Below are positions 1 to 7,844 of a stretch of 20,498 bases of DNA, one piece after another. A program made the position numbers and the translations under genes. The notes beneath the pieces were generated by a model, which made no database searches, was not told the DNA's origin, and was given only the letters and a program-made list of their open reading frames with translations. Source of the stretch: a virus. Each line of letters starts with the position of its first letter. Positions within the stretch are counted from its first letter, which is position 1. The stretch is from IMG/VR virus record IMGVR_UViG_3300047383_000769, positions 1 to 20,498 of that record, one strand, 5' to 3'.

Positions 1-239
1 TGGATTATGGGTTAAATAACATTGCTTTAGGCGGAGATATCGTTAATAATAGCGATGATAAACAATTCTCACTAACTGGGTTATGTATTAGATTAACCGA
101 TAAAATATCACGTTTAAAAAATCTATTAATTAACGGTAGATCATTTGTTGAAGGTGAAGGTATGCAAGATACATTTATAGATATAGCCAATTATGGTATC
201 ATTGGGCTCTTAGTTGGGCGCAACAAATGGAAAAAATAG
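1..239 (+). CDS. DUF1599/Nmad1-like protein, C-terminal part (partial)
   Basis: This is the 3' end of a gene that begins before the window; reading from base 3 gives about 78 residues up to the TAG at 237-239. The visible part contains an LTDKISRLKNLL helix followed by an acidic spacer and a D-x-A-N-Y-x-I-I-x-L-L helix. That arrangement is what I know from DUF1599, also called nucleotide modification associated domain 1 (Nmad1), a domain found in phages and linked by context to modified-nucleotide metabolism. Known of the family: often encoded by phages with hypermodified DNA. Inferred: a nucleotide-related role in this phage. Only the C-terminal half can be judged, so the full architecture is unknown. 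The stop overlaps or abuts the next gene, which suggests co-transcription. Confidence 0.6.
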   Translation, partial: DYGLNNIALGGDIVNNSDDKQFSLTGLCIRLTDKISRLKNLLINGRSFVEGEGMQDTFIDIANYGIIGLLVGRNKWKK

Positions 240-1212
240 TTTGGCTAAAAAAATCCCAAAAATCATAAAGGAGATTAGAAATAATCCTCCTACACCCGTT
301 AATTATGCATATCAAAAGAATATATCATATTCTCAGATGTCTATATTTAGAGGGTGCCCCCATAGGTGGAAATTACAGTATAAAGATAAAATTAAACGTT
401 TTACATCCTCAATTCATACTGTATTTGGAACCGCTATACATGAAGTACTACAACACTATTTAGATGTAGCATATGATAAATCCTTTGCTGTAGCAGATAG
501 GGAAATTGATATGGAAGAATTTTTCCAAGAAAAATTTATAGGTGAATATCGAAACCAATACAAGAAAAACAAAGACCAACATTTTTCCTCAGCTGAAGAA
601 ATGAGAGAATTTTTTGATGATGGGATGGGTATTTTAAATTGGTTTAAGAAAAAAAGATCTAGGTACTTCTCCAAACGTGGTTGGCATTTAGTTGGTTGCG
701 AAATACCATTAGTAATTGCGCCAAATAAAATGTATAACAACATATTATACGCGGGTTTTTTAGATGTTGTCATGTACCATGAGGAAACAAAGACATTTAA
801 AATAATCGATATTAAAACAAGCACTCGTGGGTGGAGGGATCAGGATAAGAAAAATGAAGATAAACAATATCAATTACTTTTATACAAACAATATTTCTCA
901 GAACAGTATGGGATACCTTTAGATAAAATTGAAATTGAATTTTTTATTGTTAAAAGAAAAGTAATGGATTGGGATGATGAAAAAATAATGTCACCCCATC
1001 AAGCATATAGGGTACAGCAATTTAGCCCACCAAGTGGTAAAATTAAACTAGGACGAGCTAAAAAAGCTATAAATAATTTCATAAATGAATGTTTTAATTC
1101 TAATGGAGACATAAAAGATATAGAATATCCAAAATCTCCAAGTAAATGGAATTGTAACTTTTGTCCCTATAAAGAAGATAAAGAAAATTGTGGAGAAGGT
1201 ATAATCTACTAA
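214..1212 (+). CDS. PD-(D/E)XK nuclease, Cas4/AddB-like with putative Fe-S cluster
   Basis: A nuclease of the PD-(D/E)XK superfamily, RecB/Cas4 branch, likely acting on DNA ends. In order (numbered from 214) it shows SYSQMSIFRGCP around 39-49, a GTAIHE motif with His76, the acidic GFLD with Asp184, IIDIKTS carrying the Asp199-x-Lys201 core, and a QYQLLLY motif near 218-224. Cys48 together with Cys314, Cys317 and Cys326 reproduces the one-plus-three cysteine spacing that holds a 4Fe-4S cluster in Cas4 and AddB. The key catalytic residues all look intact. The start is uncertain: TTG 214 overlaps the previous gene by 26 bases, while TTG 241 would abut it. The first in-frame ATG, near 337, falls between the SYSQ residues and Cys48 and seems too late. 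Likely roles, by inference, are recombination, host DNA breakdown or replication-end processing. Confidence 0.85.
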   Translation: MGATNGKNSLAKKIPKIIKEIRNNPPTPVNYAYQKNISYSQMSIFRGCPHRWKLQYKDKIKRFTSSIHTVFGTAIHEVLQHYLDVAYDKSFAVADREIDMEEFFQEKFIGEYRNQYKKNKDQHFSSAEEMREFFDDGMGILNWFKKKRSRYFSKRGWHLVGCEIPLVIAPNKMYNNILYAGFLDVVMYHEETKTFKIIDIKTSTRGWRDQDKKNEDKQYQLLLYKQYFSEQYGIPLDKIEIEFFIVKRKVMDWDDEKIMSPHQAYRVQQFSPPSGKIKLGRAKKAINNFINECFNSNGDIKDIEYPKSPSKWNCNFCPYKEDKENCGEGIIY

Positions 1213-1257
1213 TTTTCGTATATATGTATACCTAAATAATGTTATAAAATAAAGATT
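1211..1257 (+). promoter_or_regulatory. Weak promoter/leader resembling the window's main promoter family
   Basis: The short gap before the gene at 1258 contains TTTTCGTATATATG, close to the TTCGTATATTTAC seen at 8595, 14062 and 14948, and an AATAAAGATTATG leader that differs by one base from the AATAAAGGTTATG leaders elsewhere. No TTG lies at the expected -33 position (bases 1196-1198 read AAG). It is either a degenerate member or a differently regulated promoter. Confidence 0.4.
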
Positions 1258-1446
1258 ATGAGCGCAAAAAAAGATATGACACTAACTAGTGTTAAAGTCA
1301 AAAGCGATTTATTCGAGAATTTTAAAATTGAATGTGTAAAACGTAAATTTTCCTTTCAAAAACTTGCTGATCGGGCTTTGTTTTTGTATCTTACAGATGA
1401 AGATTTTCGTAAATCAATTAACAATCAAACTAATCTCGAACTATAA
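1258..1446 (+). CDS. Small ribbon-helix-helix-like protein
   Basis: A 62-residue protein with a short N-terminal strand (TLTSVKVKSDLF), then two helices (FENFKIECVKRK and FQKLADRALFLYL) separated by a short turn. The order strand, helix, turn, helix and the small size fit the ribbon-helix-helix fold of Arc/MetJ-type DNA-binding proteins. From memory, T4-like marine phages carry comparable proteins with a conserved FSLQKLxDRAxYLY core, often without a known role. It follows a promoter-like leader and is only 12 bases before the first glycosyltransferase, so it may be the first gene of the glycan operon. DNA binding and any regulatory role are inference; no operator was identified for it. Confidence 0.65.
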   Translation: MSAKKDMTLTSVKVKSDLFENFKIECVKRKFSFQKLADRALFLYLTDEDFRKSINNQTNLEL

Positions 1447-1458
1447 ATCCAAAACTAA

Positions 1459-2898
1459 ATGAATAAAAGTTTTAAACACCTTTCTAAAGACAAAAGGAAG
1501 AAGATATTATTACTTTGTGATGATATAAGAGTACATTCTGGGGTTGCAACTGTGGCTCAAGAAATTGTAATGCATACTTCCCATCATTTTAATTGGGTGC
1601 AAATAGCTGGAGCTATTAAACATCCTGATATTGGGAAAAAAATTGATTTAAGTCAAAGCATTATTGATAATACTAACACCCCGGATGCATCTGTAGTTTT
1701 ATACCCTACAAATGGTTATGGAACCCCTGATTTGCTTAGACAAATATTGAAGATAGAAAAACCAGATGCTATTATGCTTATTACAGACCCAAGGTATTTT
1801 ACTTGGGTGTTTAATATGGAACATGAAATCCGTAAAAATATTCCTATTACGTATTTAAATATTTGGGATGATTATCCTGCTCCAATGTATAATAAAGCAT
1901 ACTATGAGGCATGTGATCTATTAATGGGGATTTCAAAACAAACCGTCAATATAAATAAAATTGTATTAGGTAATAAGGCTAAAAATAAAGTATTTAAATA
2001 CGTTCCTCATGGTTTAAACCCAGATATTTATAAACCTATAAACCCTGAAGATAAAGAATTAAAAAAATTTAAAATAAATTTCTTTAATAAAGACATCCCA
2101 GAATTTATCGTATTTTTTAATTCTAGAAATATTAGGAGAAAACAAATACCAGATACAATGTTAGCCTTTAGAGCATTTTTAGATACACTTCCTAAAGAAA
2201 AGGCTGATAAATGTAAAATGGTATTACATACAGAGGCAGTTACTGATGCTGGTACCGATTTATATAAAGTAAAAGAATATTTTTTTGATGAAAATTACCC
2301 AAATGCTATAAAATTTTCACATCAAAAATTATCCCAACAGGAATTAAACTATTTATATAATATTGCTGATGTCCAAATATTATTAACTTCAAACGAAGGT
2401 TGGGGGCTAACCATTACTGAAGCTATTTTAGCTGGTACCCCCATTATTGCTAATACAACGGGAGGGATGCAAGACCAAATGAGATTTACTGACGAAAATG
2501 GAAAATGGTTTACCCCCTCCCCAGATGTCCCTTCTAACCATAAAAGCACCTACAAAAAGCATGGTGAATGGGCATTTCCTGTTTACCCCGCTTGTAGATC
2601 CATCCAAGGTTCTCCCCCAACCCCCTATATTTTTGATGATAGATGTAAATGGGAAGATGCTACTGAAAGACTAGTTGAAGTTTATAATTTACCTAAAGAA
2701 GAAAGAAAACAGTTGGGATTAAAAGGTAGAGAATGGGCTATTAGTAATGAAGCTGGATTTACATCTAAACATCAAGCCAATAGAGTAATGGAAGCATTTG
2801 ATGAGTTGTTTAATACTTGGAAGCCAAGAGAAAAGTATGAATTAATTAACGCCACAGAATTTAAAGGAAATTTTTTAAAACATAAAATTTATTATTAA
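1459..2898 (+). CDS. GT-B glycosyltransferase (GT4/GT1-like)
   Basis: A 479-residue glycosyltransferase of the GT-B fold, predicted to transfer a sugar from a nucleotide-sugar donor. The N-terminal half carries a Rossmann-like strand (KILLLCDDI) followed by a HSGVATVAQEI helix, typical of the acceptor-binding domain. The C-terminal half has FNSRNIRRKQ near 220-229 and the E-x7-E donor-site signature (Glu313 and Glu321) in SNEGWGLTITEAILAGTP. An extended tail follows the catalytic region. It opens a run of glycan genes and its stop overlaps the next start by one base. Family membership is clear; donor, acceptor and product cannot be read from sequence. Possible targets are host surface glycan, virion protein or modified DNA. 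Confidence 0.88.
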   Translation: MNKSFKHLSKDKRKKILLLCDDIRVHSGVATVAQEIVMHTSHHFNWVQIAGAIKHPDIGKKIDLSQSIIDNTNTPDASVVLYPTNGYGTPDLLRQILKIEKPDAIMLITDPRYFTWVFNMEHEIRKNIPITYLNIWDDYPAPMYNKAYYEACDLLMGISKQTVNINKIVLGNKAKNKVFKYVPHGLNPDIYKPINPEDKELKKFKINFFNKDIPEFIVFFNSRNIRRKQIPDTMLAFRAFLDTLPKEKADKCKMVLHTEAVTDAGTDLYKVKEYFFDENYPNAIKFSHQKLSQQELNYLYNIADVQILLTSNEGWGLTITEAILAGTPIIANTTGGMQDQMRFTDENGKWFTPSPDVPSNHKSTYKKHGEWAFPVYPACRSIQGSPPTPYIFDDRCKWEDATERLVEVYNLPKEERKQLGLKGREWAISNEAGFTSKHQANRVMEAFDELFNTWKPREKYELINATEFKGNFLKHKIYY

Positions 2899-4175
2899 TG
2901 AATAAACCAGTTTTTGTAATTAGCTGCCCATTTGATACCTATTCAGGGTATGGAGCTCGTTCTCGTGATATTGTCAAGTCTATTATTAATACCCAAAGGT
3001 ATGATGTAAAATTACTCGCTCAGAGGTGGGGAAATACCTCTTGGGACTTTTGTAAAGATCATCCTGAATGGGGGTTTTTATTAAGTTTACAAATCCAAAA
3101 ATTAGAATCTAAACCCGATATTTGGATGCAAATTACAATACCAAATGAATTTCAACCCGTTGGAAAATATAATATAGGATGTACTGCGGGTATTGAGGCT
3201 ACAGTATGTAAACCTGAATGGATCCAAGGGTTAAATAGAATGGATTTAAATTGGGTTTCATCTACATTTGCTAAGGGAATGTTTGAAAGCATGAATTTTG
3301 AAAAAAGAAATAAACAAACCCAAGCATTAGAAGAGCATATCCAATTAAATAAGCCAATAGAAGTAATATTTGAAGGGGCAAATTTGGATGTTTATAAATC
3401 AATCCCAAGTGGTGAAATTAAAACAATTAATTTAGAGGATATTAAAGAATCATTTTGTTATTTAAATGTAGGACATTGGATTCAAGGTGAATATGGTCAT
3501 GATAGAAAAAATTTAGCAGTATTAATTAGATCATTTTATGAATCATTTAAAGGGATGTCAAAAACCAAACCTGCTTTAATTTTAAAAGCTTCAATGGGTG
3601 TAGCATCTTATATGAGTAGAGAAAACATTTTAGATAAAATTAAATCCATTAAAAATACAATTAACTCATCTTCACTACCCAATATTTATTTACTTAATGG
3701 AGAATTTAATGACCAAGAGATGAATGAATTATATAACCATCCTAAAGTAAAAGCAATGGTTAGCTTAACAAAAGGGGAGGGATATGGCCGTCCTTTACTA
3801 GAATTTAGCCTTACAGGCAAACCTATAATAGCATCAGGATGGTCAGGACATTTGGATTTTTTAAAACCTGATTTTAGTACTTTACTTCCTGGGGAATTAG
3901 AAAATGTACATAAAAGTGCTGCTAATAACTGGTTAATAGAAGAAGCCCAATGGTTTAAACCTTCATTACCTGCAGTAAATCAAAACCTAAAATCTTGTTA
4001 TAAAAAGTATAAACAATATAATTTAAAATCTAAAAAACAAAAGAACTTTAGTAAATCTAATTTTAGTTATAGTAAAATGGAAGAATTAGTAGATGAAACA
4101 CTACAAAAATATGTTCCAAACTTTGCAACTCAATTAAATTTTAATTTACCTAAATTAGAATTACCAACTTTATAA
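2898..4175 (+). CDS. GT-B glycosyltransferase, second copy type
   Basis: A 425-residue glycosyltransferase, also GT-B, translationally coupled to the previous gene through TAATG. The N-terminus has a CPFDTYSGYGARSRDI segment of the kind that forms the acceptor-domain glycine-rich loop. The donor-site signature is KGEGYGRPLLEF, with Glu294 and Glu302 forming E-x7-E, followed by TGKPIIASGWSGHLDFL. A middle insertion rich in Lys and Asn separates the two domains. It is not a close duplicate of its neighbour: lengths and internal segments differ, so the two probably make different linkages. Membrane segments and signal peptides are absent, so a cytoplasmic role is expected. The substrate is unknown. 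Confidence 0.85.
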   Translation: MNKPVFVISCPFDTYSGYGARSRDIVKSIINTQRYDVKLLAQRWGNTSWDFCKDHPEWGFLLSLQIQKLESKPDIWMQITIPNEFQPVGKYNIGCTAGIEATVCKPEWIQGLNRMDLNWVSSTFAKGMFESMNFEKRNKQTQALEEHIQLNKPIEVIFEGANLDVYKSIPSGEIKTINLEDIKESFCYLNVGHWIQGEYGHDRKNLAVLIRSFYESFKGMSKTKPALILKASMGVASYMSRENILDKIKSIKNTINSSSLPNIYLLNGEFNDQEMNELYNHPKVKAMVSLTKGEGYGRPLLEFSLTGKPIIASGWSGHLDFLKPDFSTLLPGELENVHKSAANNWLIEEAQWFKPSLPAVNQNLKSCYKKYKQYNLKSKKQKNFSKSNFSYSKMEELVDETLQKYVPNFATQLNFNLPKLELPTL

Positions 4176-4185
4176 AAATTATAAT

Positions 4186-4602
4186 ATGCAATACGATGAT
4201 TTGAAAGAATGTACTAGGTGTGGTTCTGATGCCTGTTATGTCCAAGAAGTTACAAAGGATATAAAGATAGAATTATGCTATGGTTGTGGTTTCCAAAGTA
4301 ATAGTATAATAAAAAAAGATAATACATTCTATAATGAGCAAATAGAAACTCTTCCTGAATTATATAAAGAATTAATGGATGAAGAAGAGGAAACTGGAAA
4401 AATTTGGATGCCCACCCACATTAATGTAAAAGATAAGGGAACAGTATTTGCTATAGGAAGTAGCCGTAATGATTGGGCTTGGGCTGGAGTAAAAGCTATT
4501 AAAGATAAAGAAAAAGGATATAAAACTGATATGTCTACTGTAAAATATTTTAAAGAACGTGATTTTATAGAAGCTTTATCGTATATTCAAGTTATACCAT
4601 GA
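4186..4602 (+). CDS. Zinc-ribbon protein of unknown function
   Basis: A 138-residue protein with a clear N-terminal zinc-ribbon pattern: C9-x2-C12 with a further Cys17, then C32-x2-C35 (LCYGCGF). The rest is acidic in the middle (DEEEETG) and ends with a segment containing KGTVFAIGSSRNDWAWAGVKAI. From memory, similar zinc-ribbon proteins with an N-x-x-x-K-G-T-V-F segment occur in marine myoviruses, where no function has been assigned. It lies inside the glycan cassette but has no glycan-related motif. It overlaps the next gene by four bases (ATGA). I do not assign a function beyond probable zinc binding. Confidence 0.7.
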   Translation: MQYDDLKECTRCGSDACYVQEVTKDIKIELCYGCGFQSNSIIKKDNTFYNEQIETLPELYKELMDEEEETGKIWMPTHINVKDKGTVFAIGSSRNDWAWAGVKAIKDKEKGYKTDMSTVKYFKERDFIEALSYIQVIP

Positions 4603-5039
4603 AATTAGGAAATTTAATAGAAAAAATAATATCTATACTTACTTTAGGCCAAGGTAAAAGGTTAGCTATGTATATAGCTAAATTAAGAGGTAAGGAGGAT
4701 TGTGGTTGTAACAGAAGAAAACAAAAATTAAATAATATAAATTTTAAATCGATGTCAGTAGTATCAACCCCACTTAATTTAGATTGGTCATCTAAATGGA
4801 ATGAAGTTAGAAGCCAAGTTGGATGTTCTTGTGAATTTGATTATGCTATTTTAATAGTTAAGGATAAACAAGGTAATTCAATACATGAGGAAAAATTAAT
4901 GGCTATCCCTTACATGAATGGTCATTTATCAAAAAAAGAAATCTCATTACCCTCTTTTGTAACTCCCCATTCTTACAGCTTACAATTCCATAAAAAAAAT
5001 GAAAATGAATTCATTAACCCTGTAAATATAAATCTATAA
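4599..5039 (+). CDS. Hypothetical protein with CxC-basic motif
   Basis: A 146-residue protein I cannot assign. The N-terminus (about 1-35) is an amphipathic stretch with LTLGQGKRLAMYIAKL, followed by a compact CGCNRRKQKLN motif near 35-45. A second Cys pair (GCSC, near 76) sits in a mixed alpha/beta C-terminal region, so metal binding is conceivable. No signal peptide is evident. The gene starts inside the end of the zinc-ribbon gene and its stop overlaps the following glycosyltransferase start by one base, so the three are almost certainly co-translated. The GQGKR segment is not a P-loop, as it lacks the GxxxxGK[ST] spacing. Confidence 0.65.
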   Translation: MKLGNLIEKIISILTLGQGKRLAMYIAKLRGKEDCGCNRRKQKLNNINFKSMSVVSTPLNLDWSSKWNEVRSQVGCSCEFDYAILIVKDKQGNSIHEEKLMAIPYMNGHLSKKEISLPSFVTPHSYSLQFHKKNENEFINPVNINL

Positions 5040-5671
5040 TGAAAATAAGTTACGGAATAACAGTTTGTAATGAGCATTTAGAACTTCAATATCTTATAGA
5101 GTTTTTATCTCCTATAATTGATAAAGAGGATGAAATAGTAATTGTTTATGATAAAAATAGAGTTACAGATGAGGTATTAGATATACTAGACCAACACCAA
5201 GATAAAGTAAGTGCCTTCCCATTTGATTTTAAACAAAACTTTTTGGAGAATAAAAATTATTTAGGAAGCGAATGTAAAGGAGATTATATATTCCAAATAG
5301 ATGCTGATGAGATTCCTAATGAGTTTTTAGTAAAGAATTTAAAAACAATACTAGATTCAAATAATGTTGATATGTTGGTAGTTCCTAGAAAAAACATAGT
5401 AAAAGGATTAACCCAATCTTATATTAATATCTGGGGGTGGAATGTTAATGAAAAAGGATGGGTTAATTGGCCAGATCAACAAAAAAGAATTTATAAAAAT
5501 AATCCTAAAATACAATGGTCAGGACATCAAGTCCATGGTATGGTAGAAGGATACGATACTTTTGCAGTGTTACCTTTAGAAGAAGGCTTTAGTATTACTC
5601 ATAATAAAACAATTGATCGTCAAGTAAAACAAAATGAAAGATATTCTAAAATAGAACAAAATAAGTTATGA
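5039..5671 (+). CDS. GT-A glycosyltransferase (GT2-like)
   Basis: A 210-residue GT-A fold glycosyltransferase of the GT2 type. It opens with ISYGITVCNE, the typical first strand and loop, has a strand EIVIVYD around 32-38, and shows the metal- and donor-binding QIDADEIP motif with Asp88 and Asp90 as the DxD pair. A later SGHQVHGMVEG segment with His residues is similar to the region after the acceptor site in short GT2 enzymes that act on surface glycans. The length is near the lower end for GT2. No membrane helices are visible, so it is probably soluble. It is coupled to genes on both sides (TAATG upstream, ATGA downstream). The sugar and acceptor are unknown. Confidence 0.85.
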   Translation: MKISYGITVCNEHLELQYLIEFLSPIIDKEDEIVIVYDKNRVTDEVLDILDQHQDKVSAFPFDFKQNFLENKNYLGSECKGDYIFQIDADEIPNEFLVKNLKTILDSNNVDMLVVPRKNIVKGLTQSYINIWGWNVNEKGWVNWPDQQKRIYKNNPKIQWSGHQVHGMVEGYDTFAVLPLEEGFSITHNKTIDRQVKQNERYSKIEQNKL

Positions 5672-6492
5672 GTAAATTTAAAGTAGGAGTTATAGGTAAC
5701 GGTTTTGTAGGGGAGAGTCAAGCATTTGCTTTTACCCCAACAACAGACTTAAGAATATATGATATTGACCCACTCAAAGCTACCCATACTAAAGAAGAAA
5801 TAGATGAATGTGATTTTATATTCGTATGTGTACCAACACCTATGAAAAAAGATGGATCCCAAGATATTTCATTTATAGATAAAATATTTGATGAAGCAGT
5901 TCAAGGGCCTATTTATATTATTAAGTCAACCATACTCCCTGGTACTACTAAGAGATTAATGGGGATGTATCCTGACCTAGAAATAGTTTTTTGTCCTGAA
6001 TTTTTAACTGAGAGAACTGCTAAGTTAGATATGCTTACTCAAGCAAGAATAGTATTAGGAGGAGAAAAAAGAGATACTAAAAAAGTAAAAGAATTATTCG
6101 AGCAGAGGTTTATGAATCGACATATAATTGAAACCGATCCAACAACTGCTGAACTAATTAAATATATGAATAATACTTTCTTTGCTACTAAAGTTAGTAT
6201 TATAAATGAATTTAAATTATTAGCTGATAAATTAGGGGCAAATTGGAAGGATGCATTGTATGGATTTACCTCAGATGGTAGAATAGGAGATAGCCACTTG
6301 CATGTTCCAGGACCAGATGGTAGATTAGGATATGGTGGTACTTGTTTCCCAAAAGATGTTAATGCTTTAATAACGTTAGCTAAAGAATTAGGTACGCCTC
6401 TTAATACTATAGAGGGGGGATGGGTAACAAATTTAATAGTGCGACCTGAAAAAGATTGGGAAGCAGATAAAGGTAGAGCAGTAAGTAAATAA
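5668..6492 (+). CDS. UDP-glucose/GDP-mannose 6-dehydrogenase family, short form
   Basis: A nucleotide-sugar dehydrogenase that would oxidise a UDP- or GDP-hexose to the uronic acid using NAD+. Seen: the Rossmann motif GVIGNGFVG (G10, G12, G15), an acidic DID at 32-34, CVPTP at 54-58, CPEF at 109-112, Lys165 and Asn169 in the central helix region, and the catalytic cysteine Cys226 in GYGGTCFPKD. Odd: at 274 residues it ends shortly after this motif, while usual family members run to about 390-450 and have a third, C-terminal UDP-binding domain. The stop at 6490-6492 precedes a normally spaced next gene, so I read this as a genuine short form, not an obvious frameshift. Product is probably UDP-glucuronate or a related uronate, feeding the neighbouring epimerase and transferases. 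Confidence 0.88.
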   Translation: MSKFKVGVIGNGFVGESQAFAFTPTTDLRIYDIDPLKATHTKEEIDECDFIFVCVPTPMKKDGSQDISFIDKIFDEAVQGPIYIIKSTILPGTTKRLMGMYPDLEIVFCPEFLTERTAKLDMLTQARIVLGGEKRDTKKVKELFEQRFMNRHIIETDPTTAELIKYMNNTFFATKVSIINEFKLLADKLGANWKDALYGFTSDGRIGDSHLHVPGPDGRLGYGGTCFPKDVNALITLAKELGTPLNTIEGGWVTNLIVRPEKDWEADKGRAVSK

Positions 6493-6495
6493 ATT

Positions 6496-6981
6496 ATGGA
6501 AATAAAAATAAACCAATCCAATTTAAACAACTCCGCAATTTCTACAGAAATGTTTTTATGGGTGATACATAATATTGAATTTAATTCTACAATATTAGAG
6601 CTAGGAAGTGGTAGCGGTACAAAAGAATTAACTAAGTATTATACTGTTTATTCTATAGAACAAGATCAAAAGTGGATTAATTATGCTGAGGATTCTAATT
6701 ACATACATGCTCCTATTAAAAATGGGTGGTATGATTCTGATATAGTTTTTAAAAATATTCCTTCTAGCTATAGTCTATTACTTGTAGATGGACCTGGAGG
6801 TACGGGTAATAGAGAAGGGATAAAACAATATTGGGATAAATTTAATGTTGATGTCCCTATAATAATGGATGATACCCACAGAGAAGCAGAACTAAGATTT
6901 GCCGAAGAAACAGCCCAAACCCTAAATAAAAAAATAACAATAATCCCAGGCCATCAAAAATCATTTGCATTACTGTTATGA
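6496..6981 (+). CDS. Class I SAM-dependent methyltransferase-like protein
   Basis: A 161-residue protein with a class I methyltransferase motif I, ILELGSGSG (35-41 core), an acidic residue after the second strand (SIEQDQKW, Glu55), and a LLLVDGPGG strand at about 95-102 that corresponds to motif IV. MDDTHRE follows near 124-130. The general layout (VDGP then a DD-x-H segment) resembles small methyltransferases acting on sugars, including uronic acid O-methyltransferases, but the substrate cannot be fixed. It lies between the dehydrogenase and the epimerase, and overlaps the epimerase start by four bases, so a role in methylating a sugar of the same glycan is a reasonable inference. Confidence 0.78.
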   Translation: MEIKINQSNLNNSAISTEMFLWVIHNIEFNSTILELGSGSGTKELTKYYTVYSIEQDQKWINYAEDSNYIHAPIKNGWYDSDIVFKNIPSSYSLLLVDGPGGTGNREGIKQYWDKFNVDVPIIMDDTHREAELRFAEETAQTLNKKITIIPGHQKSFALLL

Positions 6982-7841
6982 CAAAAAAGAAAATATTAGT
7001 TACTGGGGGAGTTGGGTTTATAGGCACTGCCTTAATTAAAAAACTCTTAAATGAAGGACATAATGTTCATTCGTTAGATAATTATGAAATAGGTCTAAAA
7101 GAAAATGAACAACCTGGATGTCATTACCATATAGGAGATATTGAAAATATAAACTTAATGGATAAAGACTTTGATTTAATTTTCCATTTAGCAGCTCTAT
7201 CCAGAATACAACCTTCATTTAATAACCCAAATGAAACCTTTAGGGTTAATACTATTGGAACACAAAGAATATGTGAATTTGCTAGGTTAATTGGAGCTAA
7301 AGTTATATACTCTGGTTCTTCTTCTAGATGGCATAATCCATACCAATCACCTTATGCTGCATGTAAACATATGGGGGAAGAAGCATGCAAAATGTATAGG
7401 AAAACTTATGGGATGGATATTGAGATTGTCCGTTTTTATAATGTTTATGGCCCAGGTGAAATAGTAGATGGAGATTGGGCAGCAGTTATAGGTAAATGGA
7501 GACGTCAGGTTAGAGATGGGGAACCAATAACTATTGTAGGTGATGGTGAACAACGTAGAGATTTTACTTATATTGATGATATTATAGATGGGTTGTGGAA
7601 AATTGGAATGAAAAATATTAAACATAAAGACGGATGGGAGTTAGGAACGGGACAAAATTATTCTATTAATGAAGTTTATTTAATGTTTAAAGAAAGATTT
7701 GGAGTTGATTTTACCTCCCTCCCAAATCAATCCGGAAATTATAGAAAAACATTAAGAGAAAATGATGATAGTTTAAAAGAATTAAATTGGTCCCCTTCAG
7801 ATAAATTAAGAGATTATATATTAAGTTTAAATAAACATTAG
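6978..7841 (+). CDS. NAD-dependent sugar epimerase/dehydratase (extended SDR)
   Basis: An extended short-chain dehydrogenase/reductase of 287 residues acting on a nucleotide sugar. Seen: the N-terminal NAD-binding motif GGVGFIG (G10, G13, G16), HLAALSR near 70-76, a SGSSSR segment near 112-117 supplying the catalytic Ser, and the catalytic SPYAACK with Tyr126 and Lys130. The C-terminal domain has RFYNVYGPGE, IVGDGEQRRDFTYIDD and LGTGQNYSINE, standard for epimerases and 4,6-dehydratases of this family. With a uronate-forming dehydrogenase two genes upstream, UDP-glucuronate 4-epimerase is one plausible role, but dehydratase or other epimerase activity is not excluded. A clear paralogue starts at 19816. 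Confidence 0.88.
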   Translation: MTKKKILVTGGVGFIGTALIKKLLNEGHNVHSLDNYEIGLKENEQPGCHYHIGDIENINLMDKDFDLIFHLAALSRIQPSFNNPNETFRVNTIGTQRICEFARLIGAKVIYSGSSSRWHNPYQSPYAACKHMGEEACKMYRKTYGMDIEIVRFYNVYGPGEIVDGDWAAVIGKWRRQVRDGEPITIVGDGEQRRDFTYIDDIIDGLWKIGMKNIKHKDGWELGTGQNYSINEVYLMFKERFGVDFTSLPNQSGNYRKTLRENDDSLKELNWSPSDKLRDYILSLNKH

Positions 7842-7844
7842 GGT

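Noticed and set aside
456-824. Reverse-strand open frame of 122 codons
   Set aside because: It lies entirely within the nuclease gene, whose + strand protein has clear family motifs; no start signal or family on the - strand.
1459-4175. The two adjacent GT-B genes as a tandem duplication
   Set aside because: They share only the family signature; lengths, N-termini and inserts differ, so recent duplication is not supported.
4575-4592. TATCGTATATTCAAG resembling the promoter -7 region
   Set aside because: Within the 3' end of a gene, with no TTG 20 bases upstream and no AAAGGTT leader downstream.
4599-4725. GQGKR segment as a P-loop nucleotide-binding motif
   Set aside because: The spacing does not fit GxxxxGK[ST].
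6039-6530. Reverse-strand open frame of 163 codons
   Set aside because: It is a shadow of the dehydrogenase gene, with no recognisable domain.
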